Shown piece after piece: positions 43,997 through 53,441 of a stretch of DNA of 64,000 nt (within the stretch, counting starts at the first letter, position 1; each line of letters opens with the position of its first letter). The DNA lies in the NCBI RefSeq assembly GCF_000817735.3, contig NZ_JTJC03000001.1, positions 877,710-941,709 on the forward strand, written 5' to 3'. Under the pieces are notes generated by a model that worked only from the letters and a program-made list of their open reading frames with translations, did not search any database and was not told the DNA's origin. The stretch comes from Scytonema millei VB511283. GTDB taxonomy: Bacteria; Cyanobacteriota; Cyanobacteriia; Cyanobacteriales; Chroococcidiopsidaceae. The translations under genes were made by a program, and so were the position numbers.

Positions 43997-45445
43997 TTAA
44001 TCTCCACCTAATTCGACAATCTTGCCAATATTGAAATCTATCCTGATCCAGCCTTTGAGTCGGCGGAGATTGTCTAAAAGCAAGAGGGGAATTTGCCAGT
44101 GGTGTACCATTAAAAATGGCAAAGGATCGTCCATCGCAAAAATTGCATCCTGCCCACGCCAGATGTTTTGAAACCAGGTCTGTAATTGTTGAAAAGAGCG
44201 AATTCCAGTTAGCCGCCAGAGTTCGTGATAAGTCCAATATGTAGGCTTGCTGGTTGGTAGGGGTTGCAACGGATATATTGTAGAGGCGGGTTTACCCGAA
44301 ATATTGTCGATCGACGAAGAATTCAATAAACCCGCCCTAGACGTAGAGGTATTACATGTAGCGTCTTCAGATAAAAAAGCATCGGCTACGCCTGGATGAT
44401 TATAAAACATTGTAATTGCTGAGTGGGTGCGGGGGTTGCACTCGATCGCGTAAATGTTTCCATCCTCAGCTTGAATAAAGTCAAAAGAAGCTTGTCCGGT
44501 AATTCCTAATTCTTTGACAAAATGACGCACCCATGCAAGTATCTCTGGCTTGTCAACGTTTTCGTAATTGACTTGAAAAGCCGAAGACTCGCAACAGCAG
44601 TGCATTCTTAATTCCCCATTGCGGACGGTGCTGTGAGTGCAATATTCCTGTCCTGGGATAAATTCCTGCATAATCCAGGGCTTTTCAGGACTAATCGGCA
44701 GGCTGTTGACAAAAGCTGCTGTTTGTGATGGTGTAGCGCAGGGTAGCTTAGTTAAGTTTAAACGACGTACCGAGTCGTAGGGAATGCTTTTGAGGATATA
44801 CGGACGTTCTGCATCGGAAAAGTCGAAATTAACAACTTGTTCTGGATTGGTAATCTTGAAAGATTTGGGGACGGATAGACCGAGCGATCGCGCTTTCTCG
44901 GCAAAATCATACTTATCGTCTAACATCTGCGTCACCTCTGCATCGAAGTGAAACACCTCGCAGCAGCCAGATAGGACTGATTTAGCCAAAGAGTCATAGT
45001 AGCTAGCGACGGGACTACAGACGGGAACGTAGACATCGATATTTTCTTGTTTGGCGATCGCCAGCAATGCTTGTGAATAGCCTTCCGGGTCTTTTTCCGG
45101 TGCGGGAACGGTATAAAAGCGATCGACGGCGTTAGAAAACCGATGTCCGGTTAACCAATATTTATGCGTTTCTACCAATACCACCCGATGCCCGACCAGA
45201 TGAAACGAACGGGCGAGTTGCAGGGCTTTGGTCATCTTCCCCCCCGTCAGCATAATGTTTTTGGGTTGCGATACAGGCAAGATGCCCCTGTCACGAAACG
45301 GCTGGCTGACGAGATTCCACAATAACGCTGTCAAGACAACGATACAGTTGAAAGGAAAGGCGATCGCGAGTAGAAGTAACGTTCCCAGATTTTGGAATAC
45401 TGCAAATATCTGCATGGTAGGGGTAATAGATTGTGGTAGAAGCAA
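43997..45445 (-). CDS. mysC: MysC: ATP-grasp ligase making mycosporine-glycine
   Basis: A 482-residue ATP-grasp protein. The N-terminus is hydrophobic (LGTLLLLAIAFPFNCIVVLTALLW), typical of cyanobacterial MysC. Then come KNIMLTGGKMTKALQLARSF, RPYILKSIPYDSVRRL and WIMQEFIPGQEYCTHST (ATP-grasp), and the metal-binding IYAIECNPRTHSAITMF. MysC activates 4-deoxygadusol by phosphorylation and joins glycine, giving mycosporine-glycine. It is downstream of mysB by 23 bp. Between HPGVADAFL and KPTYWTYHEL about 30 residues are read from two palindromic repeat elements (44280-44340 and 44343-44368). It is probably still functional, as the insert lies after the catalytic core. Confidence 0.92.
   Translation of the reverse strand: MLLPQSITPTMQIFAVFQNLGTLLLLAIAFPFNCIVVLTALLWNLVSQPFRDRGILPVSQPKNIMLTGGKMTKALQLARSFHLVGHRVVLVETHKYWLTGHRFSNAVDRFYTVPAPEKDPEGYSQALLAIAKQENIDVYVPVCSPVASYYDSLAKSVLSGCCEVFHFDAEVTQMLDDKYDFAEKARSLGLSVPKSFKITNPEQVVNFDFSDAERPYILKSIPYDSVRRLNLTKLPCATPSQTAAFVNSLPISPEKPWIMQEFIPGQEYCTHSTVRNGELRMHCCCESSAFQVNYENVDKPEILAWVRHFVKELGITGQASFDFIQAEDGNIYAIECNPRTHSAITMFYNHPGVADAFLSEDATCNTSTSRAGLLNSSSIDNISGKPASTIYPLQPLPTSKPTYWTYHELWRLTGIRSFQQLQTWFQNIWRGQDAIFAMDDPLPFLMVHHWQIPLLLLDNLRRLKGWIRIDFNIGKIVELGGD
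44280..44368 (-). repeat. Two palindromic repeat elements inside mysC coding sequence
   Basis: 44280-44340 begins GTAGAGGCGGGTTTA and ends TAAACCCGCCCTAG, an inverted pair matching the ends of the two elements in recN. It is followed at 44343-44368 by GTAGAGGTATTACATGTAGC and a GTCTT end, a diverged copy of the ACATGT-centred palindrome found at 52211-52240 and 53398-53435. Both are translated in frame. Confidence 0.85.
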
Positions 45446-45468
45446 GGCAACGCCTTGCTTTTACCGAT

Positions 45469-46305
45469 TTATATACGCCGGATAACGGTCAAACCATCGC
45501 GTAGCGGTAGCAAAACCTGTTCCACGCGGGGGTCAGCAGCTACGATGCGGTTAAATTGGGCGATCGCTTCTCCGTTCGGGGTGCGCTGGTCGGGTGGTAG
45601 GTATGGTTGTCCTTGCAACAAGGTATTATCAACGCAGATAAATCCTCCAGAAGGTACTAAATCTGCATCTAGCAAGAGGTGGAAATAATCTACGTACTCC
45701 TTCTTATCGGCATCGATAAATACCAAGTCAAAAGACTCTTTGGCTGCTGCCAATTTCTGCAATGTTTCCAAAGCTGGGGCAACTTCCACAAAAATTTTAC
45801 TTCCGTGGGGAGATGCATGAAAGCAGTCAATTGCAAAATCTGCCACGTATCGATCCACTTCGCAAGCCACTAAGCGTCCCTCTTCTGGTAAAGCCTCTGC
45901 CATTGCTAAGGCAGAGTAACCCGTGAACATCCCAACTTCCAAAACATTTTTGGCTTTGGTCATGTGGACGAACATTTTTAATGTTTGTCCTTCCAAATGT
46001 CCAGACAGCATCTCTTGTTCTAACTGGCGGACTGTTTCCTGGTCAGAAAATCGTTTTTCCCAAGGTTCAGCACAGGTCTTTTTTGCTAGTGCGGCGAGGG
46101 CAGCAGACTCTTCGGTGGAAACGGCTTCGATATACGGGTCGATGCCTGCGGCGAGTTGCCATACTTGCTGAATTTTGGCAGCTACCTCTAAAGAAATGTT
46201 TTGTTCTTGCGCCACTAACTCTAGGATTTGTTGCAATTGCTGCACCAGAATCCCCAAGGGCGTAACTGGTCTTGCCGTGTTTTCTTTCTGAGGTGCGATC
46301 GTCAT
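45469..46305 (-). CDS. mysB: MysB: O-methyltransferase of 4-deoxygadusol synthesis
   Basis: A 278-residue caffeoyl-CoA-OMT-type methyltransferase. SAM motif I is VLEVGMFTGYSALAMAEALP, the acidic post-I residue is in ACEVDRYVADFA, and FDLVFIDADKKEYVDYFHLL is the metal-binding block typical of the family. MysB methylates demethyl-4-deoxygadusol to 4-deoxygadusol. It starts 2 bp after the mysA stop and precedes mysC, which is the expected gene order. The N-terminal 90 residues are helical, with AAGIDPYIEAVSTEES typical of cyanobacterial MysB. Confidence 0.93.
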   Translation of the reverse strand: MTIAPQKENTARPVTPLGILVQQLQQILELVAQEQNISLEVAAKIQQVWQLAAGIDPYIEAVSTEESAALAALAKKTCAEPWEKRFSDQETVRQLEQEMLSGHLEGQTLKMFVHMTKAKNVLEVGMFTGYSALAMAEALPEEGRLVACEVDRYVADFAIDCFHASPHGSKIFVEVAPALETLQKLAAAKESFDLVFIDADKKEYVDYFHLLLDADLVPSGGFICVDNTLLQGQPYLPPDQRTPNGEAIAQFNRIVAADPRVEQVLLPLRDGLTVIRRI

Positions 46306-46307
46306 GG

Positions 46308-47537
46308 TTATACGCTCCCTACAAGTTCGGGTTCTTGTACCATGTAAGCATCAACACCGTCACCACCGCGAGGATAGGTCGCGCACAGTTGCTTGTGTTC
46401 GGCTAAAGCGGCGTTCAGTTCTTCCCGCGTCAGGTCGTTGACGAAGAAGCAAGTACCGATAGGTTTGGGCATTGCGGCGCGTAGTTTGCTGTCTCTGGTT
46501 TGCATAATCGACTCAGTTGCCTGCCAGAGTAAATCGCCTTCTAGTAAAGGATGGTCGAGGGCTAAGCCGATCCGACTCATTAAGCCAAGGATGCGATCGC
46601 GGTCTTGGGTAGAGATGTAGCCGCGTCTTGCTGCGAGAGTGGCTGAGAATGCCATGTCAATATTCACAGCGTGACCGTGGAAGATCGGTACGTTGGGGGC
46701 GAGTTCTAAAGTCGGACTCCAGGTATGACCGTAGGCAATGACGCGATCGAGGTCAATTTCATGCAAGTTGGGAGTTTCCAACTCGATCATCGTCTTAATC
46801 GATTCGTAATTGACTTTGTAGGCAATTTCCTGAAGTTCGGGAGTTGCATCTACATAACCGAAGTGAGTTTGCAGAAGTTGTTCGCCATACTTCTCCAGTA
46901 AATTGAAGACTTCAGCGTTGGCAACTACGGCAATTTTTACGAGTTCTGCCATACCGTTACGCACTTGGGCTGTAGGTAGGGTGCGCAAGAAAGAAAAATC
47001 AAGGATGACCTGTTTGGGTGCGTGGTAAGCGCCTAAGCGATTTTTCAGTTTCTTATGGTTCACTGCAACCTTAATTGCAACCCCAGCATCGATCAGACCG
47101 ATCAAGGTCGTCGGGACGCGGATGAAGTTAGAGTTACGACGATAAGCAGCACAGGCAAAACCAGCTACGTCTGTGACTAATCCCCCACCAACCACTAAGA
47201 CTGGTTCTTTGCGGACTAAGCCGAACTCGGCAAATGCATCGATAATTGTTTCGAAGGTCGCGATCGTCTTATTTGGTTCGGTGATGGTGATAGGAAATAC
47301 GGTCAGATCGATGTTGTAATGCTGAAAGTAAGCTTCAATTTGTTCGCCATACAATCGATATACATTGGCATCGATAACGGTCAAACAGCGTCCGTATTTT
47401 TGATATTGGTCGGCAATTTCACGGTTGCTAATGTCAAAAGCACCATTAATACAGAGGAGGCTGAATTCAATCTTTTCGTAACCCTCAACGTGAAAAGCTG
47501 TTTCAGTCGCCGTGAACTTTGCTTGTACTTCGCTCAT
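46308..47537 (-). CDS. mysA: MysA: demethyl-4-deoxygadusol synthase (sugar-phosphate cyclase)
   Basis: A 409-residue member of the dehydroquinate synthase-like sugar-phosphate cyclases. It cyclises sedoheptulose 7-phosphate to demethyl-4-deoxygadusol using NAD and a metal. Key blocks are [20 protein letters not shown] (NAD/substrate loop), [36 protein letters not shown], and the metal histidines in [14 protein letters not shown] and [10 protein letters not shown]. The length and the GHTWSP form separate it from AroB. It is first in mysABC; the 1.5-kb spacer upstream would hold the promoter, possibly UV-responsive. Confidence 0.95.
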   Translation of the reverse strand: MSEVQAKFTATETAFHVEGYEKIEFSLLCINGAFDISNREIADQYQKYGRCLTVIDANVYRLYGEQIEAYFQHYNIDLTVFPITITEPNKTIATFETIIDAFAEFGLVRKEPVLVVGGGLVTDVAGFACAAYRRNSNFIRVPTTLIGLIDAGVAIKVAVNHKKLKNRLGAYHAPKQVILDFSFLRTLPTAQVRNGMAELVKIAVVANAEVFNLLEKYGEQLLQTHFGYVDATPELQEIAYKVNYESIKTMIELETPNLHEIDLDRVIAYGHTWSPTLELAPNVPIFHGHAVNIDMAFSATLAARRGYISTQDRDRILGLMSRIGLALDHPLLEGDLLWQATESIMQTRDSKLRAAMPKPIGTCFFVNDLTREELNAALAEHKQLCATYPRGGDGVDAYMVQEPELVGSV

Positions 47538-48757
47538 GAATTTTACCTGTGTGAATTAGTCCAACAAAAATTAGCGACTTGCATGTAGCGCCGCAAGACC
47601 AAGTAGATGCAAAAGAAATTCAGCAAAAGTACATCGGATACAGTAGTAAATACTTACCCAATTTTTGACTTCACTTTTTTCTGTTGCCTCTAGCCACTCG
47701 CCACCGTGTTTGGGGATGCGATGACAGAAAGCCTAATAAGTTCGCGTCAATGATGATGGCGATAACTCCATTAAGTTAAACGCTACGCTACACTACTCCT
47801 TCGGAGAAGCAAGCTACGTGAACGCTAACGCAATTTCTGTTCGCCCCTTTACTCTCAGCTACACTTTCATAGCTGGTACTACTCTTATTAGGTCAAAAAA
47901 TACATTACTAAAGCCAGGTTAACTATCCCCTATTATGTTTCCCACTCTGAATACAGAGGGCAGAAAAGGAGGAGAAAGACTAACATCGGCAGATTTTTAT
48001 TGCGCTTTGAGAGTCAAATGACTCTGACAATACATTAGCAGCAAGTAAAGATTATTTGCAATCCTTGACAAAAACAAATCTTTATAGAAGACAAAAAATT
48101 TGCTGCAATGTGGCGATTAAACATTGCTTAAACTGCCGATTGGAATTGCTTATTTTACTGCTGTTACCCTATTTTTTGCCGAATCTGCGATCGCGGTTGA
48201 CAATCTGTACAAAATACTGAAATCCCCGAGCTTTGGCAAGCCTAAATGCTTGGTTTTGAAGTAGTTTTACTAATAAGAATAGCGGCTATGGCTATCAAAC
48301 CACCTCTTCGATCTCCAGGTTTCCATTTGAGATTGCAACCGTAATTAACTCCCTGCTCTGGATTTAGAGGAGATCGATTCAGTTCAACATTGGGCTTGTA
48401 TTGCAAGTTTTGCTCCCTTATGGACTTTGCCACACTTAACGCGATCGCAGCTATGCCAAGGCACTCGCGCGCGTGAGTCTATTCACGTTACATCACAAAA
48501 ATAAACTGAAGCCGAAATTTCTGTCCTCAGTCCAAAGTAGGAGTTGTATTTACTGTCAGAAAATTGACGATAATTACCATAATTATCTATACAACCCTAT
48601 TCATAAATTCTATCAAACTCAGCAGTTATTTACAAGAGTTTACATAAAATTGAGGAGCGATCGCCAAATATTTTCCCAAAATTTTATTGACTAGTTTCAA
48701 CACACAATTTATTACTTTTATAACTATAGATAGATGTAATCAGTTGTCAGTAGAGAG

Positions 48758-48785
48758 TGGCTAGTGGCTGGTGGCTAGTGGCTAG
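48758..48785. repeat. Heptamer array (TGGCTAG)x4
   Basis: Four tandem heptamers, the second being TGGCTGG. Its reverse complement, CTAGCCA, is the same unit as the ACTAGCC array at 43963-43983. Confidence 0.85.
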
Positions 48786-48895
48786 TAGTAAATAGGATGT
48801 GTGGGGGGTGTAGGGTGACAGTGACCAGTGACCAGTTAGTTATTTTATCTCCCCCATCCTCCTCAGCTCAAGAGCAGCTCTCTTCTCCCCCTTGT

Positions 48896-48930
48896 CTCCC
48901 TACTCCCTGCTCCCTGCTCCCTGCTCCCTA
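48896..48930. repeat. Heptamer array (CTCCCTR)x5
   Basis: Five tandem copies of CTCCCTA/CTCCCTG, about 120 bp upstream of the psaC start. The reverse complement, AGGGAGC/AGGGAGT, recurs in the spacer after psaC (49441-49465). Confidence 0.85.
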
Positions 48931-48995
48931 CTATTACAGAATTTAAAGTTATGTAGCCTTTTACTGAAGTGGATTCAGACTCTACGGTAAACTAA

Positions 48996-49295
<300 letters not shown>

Positions 49296-49404
49296 AGTTT
49301 GAATTAAATCCTCTAGAAGCTAGAAATAAAAAAACAACATTTTGATAGCCAGTAGCATTAGACGATTGCCTTTTTTAGCTGCGTGTAACAATCCAGCTGC
49401 ATAC

Positions 49405-49438
49405 AGAGGGGGGAGAACACAAGCCACCCTCTTTTTTT
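49405..49438 (+). terminator. Likely intrinsic terminator of psaC
   Basis: AGAGGG (49405-49410) pairs with CCCTCT (49427-49432), followed by a run of seven T. The loop is long at 16 nt and the site is 110 bp beyond the stop, so confidence is moderate. Confidence 0.55.
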
Positions 49439-49482
49439 GATGAGGGAGTAGGGAGCAGGGAGTAGGGGGACAAGGGGGAGAA

Positions 49483-49533
49483 GAGAGCTGAGGGAGCTGA
49501 GGGAGCTGAGGGAGCTGAGGGAGCTGAGGGAGC
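49483..49533. repeat. 9-bp tandem array (GGGAGCTGA)x5
   Basis: About five copies of GGGAGCTGA, one partial at each end. The unit is nine bases, not the usual seven, so the minus strand reads as an LPQ tripeptide repeat in one open frame. That frame is judged not to be a gene. Confidence 0.9.
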
Positions 49534-49541
49534 AACTCAAA

Positions 49542-49570
49542 ATTCACGCATTCACGCATTCACGCATTCA
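49542..49570. repeat. 8-bp tandem array (ATTCACGC)x3.6
   Basis: Three full and one partial copy of ATTCACGC. With the preceding 9-bp array it fills much of the 455-bp psaC-glmS spacer, in which no gene is seen. Confidence 0.85.
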
Positions 49571-49750
49571 AAATTCCCCCACACCCCACACCCTTTCTTC
49601 ACCGATAACTGATAACTGTCAACCAGTTGTTACTGCTTAATTCGTACAGAAGCGACATTCATATGGCATAAATATAGAGAAATTATTTGTGAATTTTAAA
49701 TAAACCCGATTGATTAACTCATAAACTTTAAAGAATATAAGGAGTCATAT

Positions 49751-51652
49751 ATGTGCGGAATTGTAGGCTATATCGGCACTCAAGCAGCAACCGGAATTTT
49801 GCTGGCGGGTTTAGAAAAACTAGAGTATCGGGGCTACGATTCTGCTGGAATCGCTACGGTGTGGGAAGGCGAGGTTCACCGCGTCCGTGCTAAAGGGAAG
49901 TTACGCAACCTCCAATCGAAACTTAACGGACAAGAAATTCCTGGTTTAGTCGGAATCGGACATACACGCTGGGCAACCCACGGAAAACCGGAGGAACACA
50001 ACGCTCACCCACACCTAGATGCTTCAAAACGGGTAGCTGTAGTGCAAAACGGTATTATCGAAAATTATCGAGAGTTACGAGAAGAATTAAAACAGCTGAA
50101 CTATGAGTTTGTAACTGAAACCGATACTGAAGTTATTCCCAATTTGGTAGCGGAATGTCTGAACCAAATGCGGCAGAGTGGCGAGACTGAAAAATTCTAC
50201 TCCCCTTTGACCGAAGCAGTGCGGCGAGTCGTGAATCGGTTGGAAGGAGCCTTTGCGATCGTGCTTTTGTGTGCCGATTATCCCGATGAAATTGTGGTGG
50301 CGCGACAACAAGCTCCGTTGGTGCTTGGTTTTGGACAAGGGGAGTTTTTCTGTGCTTCAGATATCCCGGCGATCTTGCCTTACACTCACGCGATCGTCCC
50401 GTTGGAAAACGGAGAAATGGCGACTCTTACACCCCTGGGAATTGAAATTTACAATTTTGCGGGCGATCGCCTGAAAAAACATCCCCATTTGCTCAGCGGT
50501 ACTGCCGTCACGATGGAGAAACAAGGCTTCCGTCACTTCATGCTCAAAGAAATTTACGAGCAGTCGAGTGTCGTGCGGATGGCTTTAGAAACATACATTA
50601 GCAATGATTGGACTGCTGCATCTACCACCAGTCCGATTAATCTGAGCTTACCAGCAGAGTTCTACACCGACTTGGAGCAAGTTCAGATTGTAGCGTGCGG
50701 CACGAGTTGGCACGCTAGCTTAGTGGGTAAGTATTTGCTGGAGCAGTTAGCACAAATTCCCACACAGGTACACTATGCCTCAGAGTTTCGTTACGCGCCG
50801 CCACCTCTGATGCCGAATACATTGATTGTGGGCGTGACGCAATCTGGTGAAACGGCTGATACACTATCGGCGATCGCGATGGATAAGCAGCGCCGTGCCG
50901 AAAAAACGCCACAATTTCGTCCTCGCCTGCTGGGAATTACCAACCGAATGCAAAGTTCGTTGGCTCGACTAGTAGACTACACAATTGACATTCAGGCTGG
51001 AATTGAAATTGGCGTAGCTGCCACAAAAACCTTTATTGCCCAACTGGTTGCTTTTTACTGTCTGACTCTCGATCTGGCGTATCGCCGACAAACTCTATCG
51101 GCGACTCAACTAGAGCAAATTATCGGGCAACTGCGGCAACTCCCAGCCCAGATCGAGTCAATTTTAGAACAGCAAGAGCAACAAATCGAAGAACTCGCCC
51201 ATGAGTTTACTGAGACGCAAGATTTTATTTTCATCGGACGGGGAATTAATTATCCGATCGCGCTGGAAGGGGCGCTGAAATTGAAGGAAATTAGTTATAT
51301 TCATGCAGAAGGCTATCCTGCGGGAGAGATGAAACACGGACCGATCGCTTTGTTGGATGCCAAAGTCCCTGTTGTGGCGATCGCTATGCCTGGTAGCGTT
51401 TATGAAAAAGTTCTTTCTAACGTACAGGAAGCGAAAGCCCGCGACTCTCGCTTAATTGGTGTTGCTCCCATGCACGACGAACACGCCAAGGAAATATTTG
51501 ACGATACGCTCCCCGTCCCAGTTGTGGATGAAATTCTGTCCCCCATTCTGTCCGTGATTCCGTTACAGCTACTTGCCTATCACATCGCTGCAAGACGCGG
51601 CTTGGATGTGGATCAGCCCCGTAATTTAGCTAAATCGGTCACGGTAGAATAG
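49751..51652 (+). CDS. glmS: GlmS: glucosamine-6-phosphate synthase
   Basis: A 633-residue isomerising glutamine:fructose-6-phosphate amidotransferase, the first step to UDP-GlcNAc for murein and surface sugars. The N-terminal glutaminase starts MCGIVGYIG, with catalytic Cys exposed after Met removal; LEYRGYDSAGIA and GIGHTRWATHG follow. Two SIS isomerase domains come next (IVACGTSWHASLVGKYLLEQ; FIFIGRGINYPIALEGALKL), ending in the usual PRNLAKSVTVE. AAGGAG lies at the right distance before the ATG. No ribozyme-like element is seen upstream. It could supply precursor to the polysaccharide locus. Confidence 0.98.
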   Translation: MCGIVGYIGTQAATGILLAGLEKLEYRGYDSAGIATVWEGEVHRVRAKGKLRNLQSKLNGQEIPGLVGIGHTRWATHGKPEEHNAHPHLDASKRVAVVQNGIIENYRELREELKQLNYEFVTETDTEVIPNLVAECLNQMRQSGETEKFYSPLTEAVRRVVNRLEGAFAIVLLCADYPDEIVVARQQAPLVLGFGQGEFFCASDIPAILPYTHAIVPLENGEMATLTPLGIEIYNFAGDRLKKHPHLLSGTAVTMEKQGFRHFMLKEIYEQSSVVRMALETYISNDWTAASTTSPINLSLPAEFYTDLEQVQIVACGTSWHASLVGKYLLEQLAQIPTQVHYASEFRYAPPPLMPNTLIVGVTQSGETADTLSAIAMDKQRRAEKTPQFRPRLLGITNRMQSSLARLVDYTIDIQAGIEIGVAATKTFIAQLVAFYCLTLDLAYRRQTLSATQLEQIIGQLRQLPAQIESILEQQEQQIEELAHEFTETQDFIFIGRGINYPIALEGALKLKEISYIHAEGYPAGEMKHGPIALLDAKVPVVAIAMPGSVYEKVLSNVQEAKARDSRLIGVAPMHDEHAKEIFDDTLPVPVVDEILSPILSVIPLQLLAYHIAARRGLDVDQPRNLAKSVTVE

Positions 51653-51694
51653 AATTTCGCCTGCTAGCCGTTCTCAACTGCACAAAATCTCAGA

Positions 51695-51719
51695 CAGGGG
51701 CGTACATCTGTGCGCCCTG
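51695..51719 (+). terminator. Hairpin after glmS, possible terminator
   Basis: CAGGGGCGTACA and TGTGCGCCCTG pair with one bulge around a short loop, 43 bp after the glmS stop. It is a diverged relative of the GTAGGGGCG palindromes. There is no strong T-run, so termination is only plausible. Confidence 0.45.
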
Positions 51720-51815
51720 AAGAATTTCTGACTGGAACGCGATCGCTGACAAATGACTAATGACAAATGACTAATGACAATCTCTATCAGCATTTGTCAC
51801 CCAAGTTTGAAATAC

Positions 51816-52166
51816 TTAAGAAATTAATTCTCGTTCCAAAGTTTGCTCGATCGCTTGTAAAGATTGCTGATTGACCTGTAAACACTTCCACCCTCTATTT
51901 GCACTGATAGTAAATGTTAAACCTCCCTCTCTCAAAGCACTGAGGACTTGCCGCGCTGTATTTTTGTTAATGGCAACTTTCTGAGCGATAGTTTCTACCG
52001 TCATCGGTTCTTCACCGCTACAACAGTCAAGTATTTCTAAAGCTAATTGATAAGGTTGAGCTAAATATGGTCGCACAACCTGTTGAAATGGTTGAGGTAA
52101 ACAGTGGCGAAACCACAGAATAAATTTTGTTGCTGTTTGAATTTTTTCTACACTTTTTTGATTCAC
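51816..52166 (-). CDS. Small winged-helix DNA-binding protein
   Basis: A 116-residue protein. Residues of about 40-95 form a winged helix: LALEILDCCSGEEPMTVETI, then AQKVAINKNTARQVLSALRE as the helix-turn-helix with recognition helix NKNTARQVLSAL, and the wing GGLTFTISANRGWKCLQV. The helical N-terminus (KFILWFRHCLPQPFQQVV) may dimerise. It is MarR/GntR-like in pattern, but the exact family is not certain. It is convergent with glmS; a heptamer array abuts its 5' end. Confidence 0.7.
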   Translation of the reverse strand: MNQKSVEKIQTATKFILWFRHCLPQPFQQVVRPYLAQPYQLALEILDCCSGEEPMTVETIAQKVAINKNTARQVLSALREGGLTFTISANRGWKCLQVNQQSLQAIEQTLERELIS

Positions 52167-52173
52167 TTGCTCT

Positions 52174-52439
52174 AGTTATCAGTTATCAGTTATCAGTTAT
52201 CAGTTATCAGTGTAGAGACATTACATGTAGTGTCTGTACAAAGTTGTCAATTATCAGCGAGCGCTAGTGAGAAGTCTAGAATCCTCTCACCTCTTGCCTC
52301 TCATCAGTTATCAGTTATCAGTTATCAGTTAGTATTTACAACTAGACCATCTCCAAGCAGCAATGCTTTTGTTGCCCAGAAACCGTTTCAATAGCTAGCC
52401 ACTGGTCACTGGTCACTGGTCACTGGTCACTGGTCACTG
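52174..52439. repeat. Cluster of heptamer arrays upstream of response regulator
   Basis: (AGTTATC)x5.4 at 52174-52211, CAGTTAT x4 at 52303-52331, and (CACTGGT)x5.7 at 52400-52439. Between them, 52211-52240 is an imperfect 30-nt palindrome (13 of 15 pairs) centred on ACATGT, of the same family as 53398-53435. The 516-bp spacer otherwise shows no gene and must hold the promoters of the two divergent genes. Confidence 0.85.
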
Positions 52440-52682
52440 AATTGCTCCCTTTTAGGGACAACTTCATCCCTTAGAGGGATAGAAGAATTGTATGACTGAT
52501 GCGAATATCAGTGTATCTACCGAAGGGCGGGTAATTGACTCATTGCGTCTCACCCGATTTCAGTAAATGTTCAATAGACTTTCTGATTGAAATTGAATTG
52601 ACTGCAACAATAAAAACTGTTTTTCAGGTAATTGTCTAAACTATTGTCTAAACTGTTGAGAGCGAATTGATTGAGGTTGAAT

Positions 52683-53381
52683 ATGAGTCTAATTCAAGTT
52701 GCATTGGTTGAAGACCACACTCTTACCCGCTTAGGAATGCGGACTGCTCTAGAACAGACTCAGAAAGTGAAAGTGGTTGGCGATGCTGCTAATGCCCATG
52801 ATGGTTTGCAATTGCTACAAATGACTAAGCCAGACGTGGCGATCGTCGATGTAGGTTTACCAGATATGGATGGGATTGAATTAACTCGCAGATTCCGCGA
52901 GTTTCAAACCCAAACACCAGACTGCAAGACTAGAGTTTTGATTCTGACTTTAAACGATCGCGAAGATACTGTTTTAGCTGCTTTTACGGCTGGAGCAGAC
53001 TCTTACTGTATGAAAGATACCAGTATAGATCAATTAGTCGAAGCAATAGAAGCGACCTACGCAGGTGAAAACTGGATTGATTCGTCAATTGCCCGGATTG
53101 TGTTGAAAGAAGTTCGTCCGGTTGGTGCTAAGCCAACGGTGGCGATCGATGCCATAGAGCCAGAATACACTCAAATGCTGGCAGCGACTCCCCTAACCGA
53201 TCGCGAACTTGATGTATTAGCGCTAATTGTGGCAGGGCATAGTAATTATGACATTGCCGATAAACTCTACATTACAGTTGGCACTGTCAAAACTCACGTC
53301 CGTAATATTCTCAATAAGTTATGCGTCAACGATCGGACGCAGGCGGCTGTACGCGCCCTCAGAGCTGGTCTGGTAGCATAG
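52683..53381 (+). CDS. NarL/FixJ-family response regulator
   Basis: A 232-residue two-component regulator from ATG 52683 (MSLIQVALVEDH), with GAGG nine bases upstream; a TTG at 52671 would add four residues. The receiver domain has the acidic pair E10/D11, phospho-acceptor D56 in AIVDVGLPDMDG, and the conserved Lys in YCMKDTS. The LuxR-type helix-turn-helix is LTDRELDVLALIVAGHSNYD, with VGTVKTHVRNILNKL as recognition helix. No histidine kinase is adjacent. A 38-bp palindrome follows its stop. Confidence 0.93.
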   Translation: MSLIQVALVEDHTLTRLGMRTALEQTQKVKVVGDAANAHDGLQLLQMTKPDVAIVDVGLPDMDGIELTRRFREFQTQTPDCKTRVLILTLNDREDTVLAAFTAGADSYCMKDTSIDQLVEAIEATYAGENWIDSSIARIVLKEVRPVGAKPTVAIDAIEPEYTQMLAATPLTDRELDVLALIVAGHSNYDIADKLYITVGTVKTHVRNILNKLCVNDRTQAAVRALRAGLVA

Positions 53382-53397
53382 TTTTTATACAAATGTC

Positions 53398-53435
53398 TAC
53401 GTGTAGAGACGTTACATGTAACGTCTCTACACGTA
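53398..53435. terminator. Perfect 38-bp palindrome between convergent genes
   Basis: A perfect inverted repeat centred on ACATGT, with inner arms GAGACGTTACATGTAACGTC and outer TACGTGTA/TACACGTA. It lies between the response regulator stop (53381) and the GNAT stop (53442), so it could terminate both. Diverged copies are at 52211-52240 and, in coding sequence, 44343-44368, so it is a mobile or dispersed family. Confidence 0.7.
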
Positions 53436-53441
53436 TTGTCT

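Noticed and set aside
48242-48433. 63-codon minus-strand frame in the mysA-psaC spacer
   Set aside because: No known motif and no ribosome site; kept only as spacer content.
49320-49559. Minus-strand frame with LPQ tripeptide repeats
   Set aside because: Produced by the 9-bp tandem array in a non-coding spacer.
49571-49750. Possible glmS ribozyme upstream of glmS
   Set aside because: No conserved ribozyme core is recognisable and the element is not known from cyanobacteria.
52174-52439. CRISPR-like appearance of repeated units
   Set aside because: Units are 7 bp in direct tandem without spacers; there are no cas genes.
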